The position numbers and the translations under genes are program-made. A stretch of DNA of 41,652 nucleotides from positions 1-41,652 of the forward strand of contig NZ_SMJU01000023.1 in NCBI RefSeq assembly GCF_004348825.1, given 5' to 3'. Under the pieces are notes generated by a model, which did no database searches, was not told the DNA's origin, and saw only the letters and a list, made by a program, of their open reading frames with translations. This DNA is from Arundinibacter roseus. Its GTDB lineage: Bacteria > Bacteroidota > Bacteroidia > Cytophagales > Spirosomataceae. Of this stretch, positions 34,336 through 41,652 are shown in pieces; position 1 is the first letter of the stretch; the number at the start of each line of letters is the position of its first letter.

Positions 34336-37300
34336 CTATTGGGACAAAGTCATAGTAGCAGTCACTGCCGGGGACTTAATGATTTGATTATCCGGGCTTG
34401 TGGTTACTTCCGCCCAATACCAAAAATTTGCGTTAGGCGCTAATGGTCCAAATTGGGCACCTGGGTTTATAGGATATTCACCAGCCATGGGAGGAAGCCA
34501 GCCACCAGACTGACCATTAGCCACCATAGATGCATTAACTCGGTATGTTCCAGGGCTTCCGGGTACCGGACTGGCAGTTCCAATACGTCGCTGCACGACG
34601 GAGCCGCTAGTTGTTCTTGCGACAATGTCTACACGTGTAATAGTTTGTCCTGCCGGTACTTGAGTTACAACCGTTATGGGCATAATGTACAATCCGCTGT
34701 ATCCCTGGGCTGGACTGCCCACAACTGAAGAACCATTAGTAGGTGTTGTAATGGCTGATGTTGCGTTAGATTGGCCTTGCGTGTCGAGCATAATCCAGTT
34801 TTGACTTCCTAGACTCACACCGTGCCAGAAGGTGGACGAGTTACCGTCATAGGCATTAGTTAGGGGATAAGAAGCTCGATCATCAAAAGCTCGCCAGGAA
34901 CCTGTAAGCTTAGTTGAACCATTATAGAACTCTATTTCGGCCAACTCACCATACCCGCTTCCTGATGACTTAAAGCGTAAATAGCGATAGGTTTGAGTAT
35001 TGCCTGTGAATTCGTACTCTTTGTATGTAGTCCATGACGGTAAATTAGATGAGTTTATAGCGACCAGCGTTTGCCATGGACCAGACAAACTAGTAGCACC
35101 CTCGAATACTGCCCCATTAAAGCGGTTCGTATAATTGAAATCTTGTCTCGTAAGTATCCTGGCCTTTGTTGCAACGGAGGCAGGTGGGGTCATAAGGATA
35201 GAAACCTCAGGAGACTCGATAGGTGTACCGCCAGCAGACGTGACCAGCTCAGCCCAGTACACAAAGGTTGCATTAGGTGCCAGCGGACCGGTTTGTGCGT
35301 TGGGGTTGCCGGGGTAGTTATCTCCTCCTATGGTAGGCAGCCAGCCTCCCTCTACTCCGTTGCCGACCATCACTGCGTCGATGCGATAAGTGCCGGGACT
35401 ACCAGCCACTGCTTTGGCTATACCTACCCGCCGCTGCACCGATCCATCGGGGGTCTTAGCAATTACGTCTACCCGTACTACACTCTGACCCGAAGGAAGG
35501 CTGACTGACATAGTTATCGGCATGATCAGCCCGCTGTTGCCCGGGATAGTCGTACCCGGGACTGTGCCCTCAATTGGAGAGGTGATTGTTACAGATGCTG
35601 CTTGAGGAGTGCTTCCCCCCTGCGTGTCGAGCATAATCCAGTTCTGGATACCAGCGCTATTCCCATGCCAGAAGGTAGATGAGTTGCCGTCATAGGCATT
35701 GCTGAGCGGATAGGCTGTTGGATAATCTGGATAAGTACGACCAGGTGATCCTGTCCAGGAGCCCGTAAGCTTAGTTGAACCATCATAGAATTCTATTTCG
35801 GCCAACTCACCCGCACTAGTACTACCAGCCGTGTAACGTAAGTAGCGATAAGACTGGGGGTTGCCTGTAAAGGGGCAGTCTACCCATTGAGAGAGTGTGG
35901 GTCGCGGCGTCACTGGGATGGTGTACAGCAATTGCCAGCTGTTTAGGTCGTTAGAGCCTTCAAACTTACCACCACTGTAGCGGTCGAGCACAAAATCGTG
36001 GTCACCACGCACCTGTATCCTGGCCTTGGAAGCAATGGAGGTAAGTGGGGTCATAAGGACAGAAACCTCAGGAGACTCGATAGGTGTACCGCCAGCAGAC
36101 GTGACCAGCTCAGCCCAGTATACAAAGGTTGCATTAGGTGCCAGCGGACCGGTTTGTGCGTTGGGGTTGCCGGGGTAGTTATCTCCTCCTATGGTAGGCA
36201 GCCAGCCTCCCTCTACTCCGTTGCCGACCATCACTGCGTCGATGCGATAAGTGCCGGGACTACCAGCCACTGCTTTGGCTATACCTACCCGCCGCTGCAC
36301 CGATCCATCGGGGGTCTTAGCAATTACGTCTACCCGTACTACACTCTGACCCGAAGGAAGGCTGACTGACATAGTTATCGGCATGATCAGCCCGCTGTTG
36401 CCCGAGACAGTCGTACCCGGGACTGTGCCCTCAATTGGCGAAGTTATGGTTACCGTTGCTGTTTGAGGAGTGCTTCCCCCCTGAGTGTCGAGCATAATCC
36501 AGTTCTGGATACCAGCGCTATTCCCATGCCAGAAGGTAGATGAGTTGCCGTCATAGGCATTGCTGAGCGGATAGGCTGTTGGATAATCTGGATAAGTACG
36601 ACCAGGTGATCCTGTCCAGGAGCCCGTAAGCTTAGTTGAACCATCATAGAATTCTATTTCGGCCAACTCACCATACCCATTTTCCGATGACTTAAAGCGC
36701 AAATAGCGATAGGCTTGAGTATTAACTGCAAAGGGGCAGTCTACCCATTGGGAGAGTGTGGGTCGCGGCGTCACTGGGATGGTGTACAGCAATTGCCAGC
36801 TGTTTAGGTCGTTAGAGCCTTCAAACTTACCACCACTGTAGCGGTCGAGCACAAAATCGTGGTCACCACGCACCTGTATCCTGGCCTTGGAAGCAATGGA
36901 GGTAGGTGGGGTCATAAGGACAGAAACCTCAGGAGACTCGATAGGTGTACCGCCAGCAGACGTGACCAGCTCAGCCCAGTACACAAAGGTTGCATTAGGT
37001 GCCAGCGGACCGGTTTGTGCGTTGGGGTTGCCGGGGTAGTTATTTCCTCCTATGGTAGGAAGCCAGCCTCCCTCTACTCCGTTGCCGACCATCACTGCGT
37101 CGATGCGGTAAGTGCCGGGACTACCAGCCACTGCTTTGGCTATACCTACCCGCCGCTGCACCGATCCATCGGGGGTCTTAGCAATTACGTCCACGCGCAC
37201 TACACTCTGACCCGAAGGAACGCAGACTGACATAGTTATTGGCATGATCAGCCCGCTGTTGCCCGGGATAGTCGTACCCGGGACTGTGCCCTCAATTGGA

Positions 37301-40300
37301 GAGGTGATTGTTACAGATGGTTCGGTGCAGGCAGACTGATTGGCGGAAGCATTTTTATTTTCCCCCAACAACTTACCCCATATCCGGTCTGCAATTTCCA
37401 TCATACCTACATCACCGGGGTGTATGTCATCTATATTGTTTGGAAATACAGTTAATACAGCCGGATCATTTCCTGCTAGAAATACAGGATTATAGTACAT
37501 GTCGCTCAAATCCACAAAAAGGAAATTTCGCTCATTAGCCACTTCCTGAATTTTTGCATTTGCCAGGGGTTGGTCGGGCCAAATTGAGTTAGTAAGCAAG
37601 ACCTTAGCTCCCGGCGTACTCACGGCCAGGACATTGTCAATTAGTGTATTTAGTGCCCCTTTAAAATTATCAGACTCTACGGTTGTATTCAAAATATTCT
37701 CTCCCAGCCGAATAATCACCAAATCAGGATTTGCTAATCCAAAACCAAGGGTGATCCGATTTTTAAGGCCTGCATAATTATAACTAATCCAGCCAGCAGT
37801 ATTGGATACATAATTCCGCTCAAAAGGTGCTTCCCAAAGTGGAAGTACCTGAGCTGCTGGGTTAAGTTGCTTGAAACGACTTTCAAGAATGTGGGCAAAG
37901 TCATTATTCAGCGTAGAAGATGCACGCCCCCAGCCCCCCGATGCGCTAAGGGCTGGCGACTGCCATCCATCAGTACCACTTTGTGCTTGTAGCTTAGTAA
38001 TACTATTTCCTACAATTACGATTCTTCTGAAATTGGGCGATATAAGTGTGGGATCATCGATACTTCCAGTCAGTCCGTAGTTATAGTGAAAGGTTTTGAC
38101 AAGATTTTGATTATGATCCTTTATTGCACTTAATCGGTTGAAGGAGTCATAGTTGTAATACGTATTCAACCCAGCATTGTCACTTTGGGAGCTAATACCT
38201 ACCAATGGCTTGTGAGTAAACGTCGTTACAAAAGCTGTACTGAACAGCGAATTATTGCGAATTTTGTTGTTCCAAATATTGAGTACGGAATTATCAGGTA
38301 ATGTCCCAGTTGACAAAAGGTTATAATCAGACCCTAAGGCACTTTTTACTTGATCGTAAAGTGCATTTTTAATCTCCCCAGCTAGCAAAGCTCCATCATG
38401 GCTCCATACGTAAGCTGTGGGAAAATCGTTCGTCAAGCGTTGCTGGGCAAGATTGCCATACTCATCGTAACGCTCAAATTTAATCAACTCACGATAGCGC
38501 GAGTCTTTCCCAACTGTACCATTACTCTGTACAGTAATATTACTCCAAGTTGTTAACGGATTAACTGTTTCAATTTGCCATACCGATTCTTTCAACCCAA
38601 TTTGATCAGATTTGAAACTTGTGTAAGTCCCACTAATCAATATTTCAGTGGAGGAGTTTTTCTTTTTTAGAGTTTGGGTCTCTTCTAAGATAGCATTGAC
38701 TACGTTTTTTTCCTGCAGTTTTTTAATAGCAAGCAATTCCGATGATGGAGAGGGAAAAGCCGAGATTACCAGGTTCTGTGGGTATACATATCGGGTAGTT
38801 AGTTTATCCTCATTACTAAGTGTTTGTTGACGAGAAAGAATTTGAAGATTTATAGGGCTGTATGTGAATTGAGTTTCACTTACCTGTGGTTCAGAAGAAT
38901 CATATAGTTCTTCGGTTTGACGATCCAATTTAACCCATGTACGACAAAAGCCGTAATTGCTTACTCCTACCAGTGATTGATAACTCCCGCCAGGCGATTT
39001 GAACGAAAACATCATCTTAATGCCCAGAACTATATTAATCTCCGAAAAAGTATAAAAGTTATTTTTCTTACGAAGGGCTCGGAAATTATTATTCTCATAG
39101 ATATAATCAATTGCTTCCAATTCAAGCCCACGAAAGGCATCTTTACTAGTCGGTGGAGGAAATGGTAACTGATCTGCACTACCCTGCGGATAAGTATCCG
39201 GGTTATCCCGATAGGTCGTAAACCTATGCCAGGTTTTTCCACCACTGGTCTGGTCTTGCCCATGGTAAACAGTAACTTCTTCATAACCAATATGGCTTCC
39301 CTGAGTTGATCCCAAATAAGCCTGGCTGTTGGAGGAAGCAGCTCTGAATGTACAAGTTACATCAAATGGAGTAGTATTTTCACCAGAGGTATATAAAGTA
39401 GAAGTCGTATAATCGTATTGATATGCGAATTGTTGAATCAGCACGCCACTTGATCGGTCTGGTTCGTTCCTTATTCGGTATTCGTAGGTGGTATATGTAT
39501 CCTTAGATGGGTCATCAGATGATTTATCAATGATTCGTTTAATCCGAACCCCACCTGCAGCTGCTGCTTTAACTGCACCCGTCATGAGAAAAACATATCC
39601 ATAATCATGCCCCTCATAGATAAAATCCGTTGTCCCTCCGGTGGGATACTTTATCTGGGTCAAGGTGCCAAATTTACTTTTTTCAGCATCTGCCTCTCGG
39701 TTTGCCCAATTGTAGCCACCTGGATTACCCGGAAGGTTAATGAACGGGATCATTGTACTTGCCGTGTTGGAGTTATAAAAGCCCCAATGATCCTGGGCTT
39801 TGGTATTACGGGCTGGCAGATCGGAAAAGCGATAGTAGGAGAATTGATGCCTGGGCCCGGGTCTGGTCGGATCTGTCGTTTCTATAATATCGGTCAAGGC
39901 AAATCGGGTGTTTCCTCCACCATACAAGTAAGCTAACTGGTACTGCTTAATAATCAATCCAAGCTTGTTAGTCACACTAACGTTTTTGAGTCGCTGACCA
40001 GCAGGGCCCGTATCTACACGATTTTCATAGGAAAAGCTAATCTGTCCTAGATCAAAGGTTATAGTCTGAATCAACTTCATAGTTGATTGGAAGCTGGAAA
40101 TACAAGTAGTAACCGGGGTATCCTCACAATAGGGCAAAGGTCCACCAATTTTGAAGCTACGATTCTCGTTGATTCCCTGATCGTAAGTTACATTTGACAA
40201 AGTCTTGTAACTAAATATTACCGAATTTCCCACCAGTGGTTTAACCTCAGTAAGCCACCAGCCAGACGTAGCTGTGTACGTTGGTGATGAGGTACTTACA

Positions 40301-41001
40301 CAGCGGGTGATGGGTCTAACTGTTTCGGTCTCAGTAAAACTATATATCGTTCCCTGCTCATCTGTAATAGTGAAGCTAGTTCCGTTGAAAGCAATTTTCA
40401 TCATGGAATGATCCAATAATATTGGTTGCCCATTCAGATCGAAAACCATCCTGCCGCTTCGGCCCAGAAAATTATAGAAATACTCGTCAGGTTCAGTATC
40501 ATAAATACCATCTGCGACTAAAAACTCGAATTCCTTACTTTCTGCAGTACTCATCTCCCCATTTCGGTATCTACTAATTCTTGCCTGCATTTGAGAAGTT
40601 TGATAACCTTCCGGTTGCTCATCGGGATTTCCATGAACAGTTCGTGTAATAACCCCCCCTGCCTGCAATGACCATCCAATTCCGACACTTGATGATAGTT
40701 CATCAACCTTTACACCACCAGAATGGTAGCTTAGTCCAATAGATACCTCTCCCCAGCTCCGAGAAAAGCTGTAAAGTGGAATATTGATTGAGGGAATACC
40801 TGAGTACAAGCTTACCGGTACAGCGCCGTATTTACCCAACGACGCTGCTTCGGGCGAGGGAGGAATGACATTGACAATTGGGGAGGGCTTTCCTTCGGGT
40901 ATAATGTTTGCCGCTGGAACTTCCGGTGGAGTTTTTGTTGGAAGCTGGGCATTCACTAAATTGCAAAAGAGCAAGAGTAGGATGGTGTAAAAAATTTTCA
41001 T
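34336..41001 (-). CDS. 2221-aa secreted Rhs-like protein with SGNH hydrolase and Ig/discoidin repeats
   Basis: The signal peptide is MKIFYTILLLLFCNLVNA. Residues about 50-950 are the N-terminal, SpvB/Rhs-associated type found before Bacteroidota rhs genes (YGAVPVSLYSGIPSINIPLY ... GIGWSLQAGGVITR). They end in a YD-like repeat (YYNYDSFNRLSAIKDHNQN). Residues about 993-1205 are an SGNH/GDSL hydrolase: GNSIT with Ser1000, GENIL with Asn1102, and Asp1192-Ile-His1194. From about 1230 follow Ig-like (SPIEGTVPGTT ... ESPEVSVLMTP) and discoidin/F5-8C-like (YRYLRFKSS ... ELAEIEFYDGSTKL) modules, repeated every 287 residues. A diverged Ig module closes the protein. There is no T9SS sorting domain at its end. 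The hydrolase may act on sugar or lipid esters; carbohydrate binding by the discoidin-like parts is inferred. It lies 56 bases upstream of the DUF6443/Rhs gene. Confidence 0.82.
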   Translation of the reverse strand: MKIFYTILLLLFCNLVNAQLPTKTPPEVPAANIIPEGKPSPIVNVIPPSPEAASLGKYGAVPVSLYSGIPSINIPLYSFSRSWGEVSIGLSYHSGGVKVDELSSSVGIGWSLQAGGVITRTVHGNPDEQPEGYQTSQMQARISRYRNGEMSTAESKEFEFLVADGIYDTEPDEYFYNFLGRSGRMVFDLNGQPILLDHSMMKIAFNGTSFTITDEQGTIYSFTETETVRPITRCVSTSSPTYTATSGWWLTEVKPLVGNSVIFSYKTLSNVTYDQGINENRSFKIGGPLPYCEDTPVTTCISSFQSTMKLIQTITFDLGQISFSYENRVDTGPAGQRLKNVSVTNKLGLIIKQYQLAYLYGGGNTRFALTDIIETTDPTRPGPRHQFSYYRFSDLPARNTKAQDHWGFYNSNTASTMIPFINLPGNPGGYNWANREADAEKSKFGTLTQIKYPTGGTTDFIYEGHDYGYVFLMTGAVKAAAAGGVRIKRIIDKSSDDPSKDTYTTYEYRIRNEPDRSSGVLIQQFAYQYDYTTSTLYTSGENTTPFDVTCTFRAASSNSQAYLGSTQGSHIGYEEVTVYHGQDQTSGGKTWHRFTTYRDNPDTYPQGSADQLPFPPPTSKDAFRGLELEAIDYIYENNNFRALRKKNNFYTFSEINIVLGIKMMFSFKSPGGSYQSLVGVSNYGFCRTWVKLDRQTEELYDSSEPQVSETQFTYSPINLQILSRQQTLSNEDKLTTRYVYPQNLVISAFPSPSSELLAIKKLQEKNVVNAILEETQTLKKKNSSTEILISGTYTSFKSDQIGLKESVWQIETVNPLTTWSNITVQSNGTVGKDSRYRELIKFERYDEYGNLAQQRLTNDFPTAYVWSHDGALLAGEIKNALYDQVKSALGSDYNLLSTGTLPDNSVLNIWNNKIRNNSLFSTAFVTTFTHKPLVGISSQSDNAGLNTYYNYDSFNRLSAIKDHNQNLVKTFHYNYGLTGSIDDPTLISPNFRRIVIVGNSITKLQAQSGTDGWQSPALSASGGWGRASSTLNNDFAHILESRFKQLNPAAQVLPLWEAPFERNYVSNTAGWISYNYAGLKNRITLGFGLANPDLVIIRLGENILNTTVESDNFKGALNTLIDNVLAVSTPGAKVLLTNSIWPDQPLANAKIQEVANERNFLFVDLSDMYYNPVFLAGNDPAVLTVFPNNIDDIHPGDVGMMEIADRIWGKLLGENKNASANQSACTEPSVTITSPIEGTVPGTTIPGNSGLIMPITMSVCVPSGQSVVRVDVIAKTPDGSVQRRVGIAKAVAGSPGTYRIDAVMVGNGVEGGWLPTIGGNNYPGNPNAQTGPLAPNATFVYWAELVTSAGGTPIESPEVSVLMTPPTSIASKARIQVRGDHDFVLDRYSGGKFEGSNDLNSWQLLYTIPVTPRPTLSQWVDCPFAVNTQAYRYLRFKSSENGYGELAEIEFYDGSTKLTGSWTGSPGRTYPDYPTAYPLSNAYDGNSSTFWHGNSAGIQNWIMLDTQGGSTPQTATVTITSPIEGTVPGTTVSGNSGLIMPITMSVSLPSGQSVVRVDVIAKTPDGSVQRRVGIAKAVAGSPGTYRIDAVMVGNGVEGGWLPTIGGDNYPGNPNAQTGPLAPNATFVYWAELVTSAGGTPIESPEVSVLMTPLTSIASKARIQVRGDHDFVLDRYSGGKFEGSNDLNSWQLLYTIPVTPRPTLSQWVDCPFTGNPQSYRYLRYTAGSTSAGELAEIEFYDGSTKLTGSWTGSPGRTYPDYPTAYPLSNAYDGNSSTFWHGNSAGIQNWIMLDTQGGSTPQAASVTITSPIEGTVPGTTIPGNSGLIMPITMSVSLPSGQSVVRVDVIAKTPDGSVQRRVGIAKAVAGSPGTYRIDAVMVGNGVEGGWLPTIGGDNYPGNPNAQTGPLAPNATFVYWAELVTSAGGTPIESPEVSILMTPPASVATKARILTRQDFNYTNRFNGAVFEGATSLSGPWQTLVAINSSNLPSWTTYKEYEFTGNTQTYRYLRFKSSGSGYGELAEIEFYNGSTKLTGSWRAFDDRASYPLTNAYDGNSSTFWHGVSLGSQNWIMLDTQGQSNATSAITTPTNGSSVVGSPAQGYSGLYIMPITVVTQVPAGQTITRVDIVARTTSGSVVQRRIGTASPVPGSPGTYRVNASMVANGQSGGWLPPMAGEYPINPGAQFGPLAPNANFWYWAEVTTSPDNQIIKSPAVTATMTLSQ
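34750..37319 (-). repeat. Tandem 861-bp (287-codon) repeats inside the 2221-aa gene
   Basis: The segment 35598-36458 and the next 861 bases (36459-37319) are nearly identical over almost their full length. The Ig part repeats a third time at about 35186-35590. The discoidin part of that third unit (about 34750-35180) is clearly diverged. Period 861 is exactly 287 codons, so repeat number can change without frameshift. Confidence 0.85.
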
Positions 41002-41191
41002 ACAATTAATTCTTGGAAAGTAGGCTAACTATTTTTTCGTCAATGTCTTAGGAATAAAGAGATTATCGAATCAAAAATGATTACACTCTGTTATTGCAGG
41101 AGTCGGTATATCAGGCCGTTTCAACCCAATATAGATTTCTATATAGAAGCAGGTTTTACAGTTTGTTGGCACTGAATGCCTACTAAGCAAA

Positions 41192-41518
41192 TTAGTGACG
41201 TATAATCTTCTTGGTGATTATAAAAGACCCATGCTGAATTGACACAATATATAATCCTGAAGGGTGGCTCGATAGATCCAGCGTAGTTTCTAATTGACCA
41301 TTGGACGAAGGAAGTAAGGTTTCCTGATATAATAATCGGCCATTGGCATTAGATAAATGCATAATAGCTGGTGATTCTACGGAAGAGCTTTTATAATTTA
41401 GAACAGCCTTACCTGTGGTAGGATTGGGAAAAATATTTAGGCCACCGTTCTCCCCTATTCCACTTTCAGTTAACAATTTCATACAACCAGGACTTTGTGT
41501 CACATTTACAAATAAGTC
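41192..41518 (-). pseudogene. 3' fragment of the IS66-disrupted gene: T9SS type A sorting domain
   Basis: The frame has 108 codons from the target duplication to the stop. It contains the T9SS type A C-terminal domain: NIFPNPTTGKAVLNY (the IxPNPxxG motif), NANGRLLYQETL, and SSHPSGLYIVSIQHGSFIITKKIIRH (the GLYIV and K-K-I ending). The longest possible local start is GTG 41503, but the frame stays open to 41518. Once the IS and one target duplication are removed, it continues in frame from position 128 of the SdrD-like gene. So it is not a separate gene but the severed end of that gene (total about 902 codons). The 2221-aa gene follows 190 bases downstream. Confidence 0.85.
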
Positions 41519-41526
41519 CTTGTAGC
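41519..41526. repeat. 8-bp target-site duplication of IS66 (right copy)
   Basis: cttgtagc is identical to 128-135 and directly abuts the IS terminus starting at 41527. Confidence 0.85.
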
Positions 41527-41549
41527 GTAAGCATCCTATGAACTACATA
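41527..41549 (+). repeat. IS66 terminal inverted repeat (left)
   Basis: This begins GTAAG, as IS66-family termini usually begin GTAA, and matches the complement of 105-127 at 17 of 23 positions. Confidence 0.85.
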
Positions 41550-41598
41550 TTTCTTGGCTAGAATTCGGTTTCTACTTTTGACCTAAAAAGACAAGCGA

Positions 41599-41652
41599 AT
41601 GAATCAGTCAGAAGAAATGTTCAAATTAGTACGTGAGTGGCGCAAAAGCAGC
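41599..41652 (+). CDS. tnpA: IS66 accessory protein TnpA, N-terminal end (partial)
   Basis: ATG 41599 opens 18 codons, MNQSEEMFKLVREWRKSS, up to the window edge. The E-E-M-F-x-L-V-x-x-W-x-x-S pattern is the usual start of the IS66 TnpA-like small HTH protein. The rest, with tnpB and most of tnpC, lies outside the window. Confidence 0.75.
   Translation, partial: MNQSEEMFKLVREWRKSS

Larger units (their letters stand above)
41527..41652 (+). mobile_element. Left end of an IS66-family insertion sequence
   Basis: The terminal repeat, a 49-base leader and the start of tnpA run off the window edge. With 1-127 it forms the two ends of one IS66 element on the plus strand. Confidence 0.85.

Noticed and set aside
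1-41652. Relaxase, oriT or conjugation genes
   Set aside because: None was recognised on either strand, so transfer functions are not claimed.

Overview
The window looks like almost all of a plasmid from a member of the Bacteroidota, probably a Cytophagales relative of Spirosoma or Dyadobacter. The evidence is a type IX secretion (T9SS) C-terminal sorting domain, Bacteroidota-style DUF6443/Rhs proteins, and few Shine-Dalgarno sites. Taxonomy is inferred from gene content only. Replication uses a Rep_3-type initiator with iterons and partition uses a ParA plus ribbon-helix-helix pair. No rRNA, tRNA or essential chromosomal gene was seen.

The two window ends belong together. The left end (1-127) is the last 31 codons and terminal repeat of an IS66-family element. 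The right end (41527-41652) is the other terminal repeat plus the first 18 codons of the IS66 accessory gene. The same 8-bp target duplication, cttgtagc, abuts both ends (128-135 and 41519-41526). Removing the IS and one duplication joins the truncated SdrD-like gene at the left in frame to the T9SS sorting-domain fragment at the right, giving one gene of about 902 codons. The simplest reading is a circular molecule opened inside a single IS66 copy, with most of the IS body not shown.

Layout: (i) 1-3525, IS66 end, the disrupted secreted-protein gene, and an orphan LuxR-type HTH gene with a strong hairpin terminator. (ii) 4428-8013, plasmid backbone: parA and an RHH parB between TAAGTA-rich palindromes, an AT-rich origin region with phased short repeats and 21-22-bp iterons, then rep. 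(iii) 8332-10867, a minus-strand group with a Crp/Fnr regulator, a lipoprotein with a papain/NlpC-like His and Cys, and a small membrane protein. (iv) 10868-12680, about 1.8 kb without a convincing gene, holding an 11-bp phased tandem array and 130-bp duplicated segments rich in GAATCA/TGATTC. (v) 12759-28046, a plus-strand defence island: type I restriction-modification (hsdM, DUF1016 PD-(D/E)XK nuclease, hsdS, hsdR, SprT/YgjP-like metallopeptidase), then a 2026-aa nuclease-STAND ATPase resembling Avs/AVAST immune sensors. (vi) 28279-28842, a serine recombinase, probably for multimer resolution. (vii) 28866-41001, a minus-strand polymorphic-toxin locus: a 2221-aa secreted protein with an SGNH hydrolase domain and 287-residue repeats, an intact DUF6443/Rhs protein with an HNH tip and its immunity gene, an orphan Rhs tip with its immunity gene, and a decayed third Rhs tip.

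Taken together, the plasmid carries stable-maintenance functions, an anti-invader island and a contact or secreted antagonism locus. The most interesting candidates are the giant nuclease-STAND protein, the serially displaced Rhs tips and the repeat-dense gene-free region at 11.5-12.4 kb.
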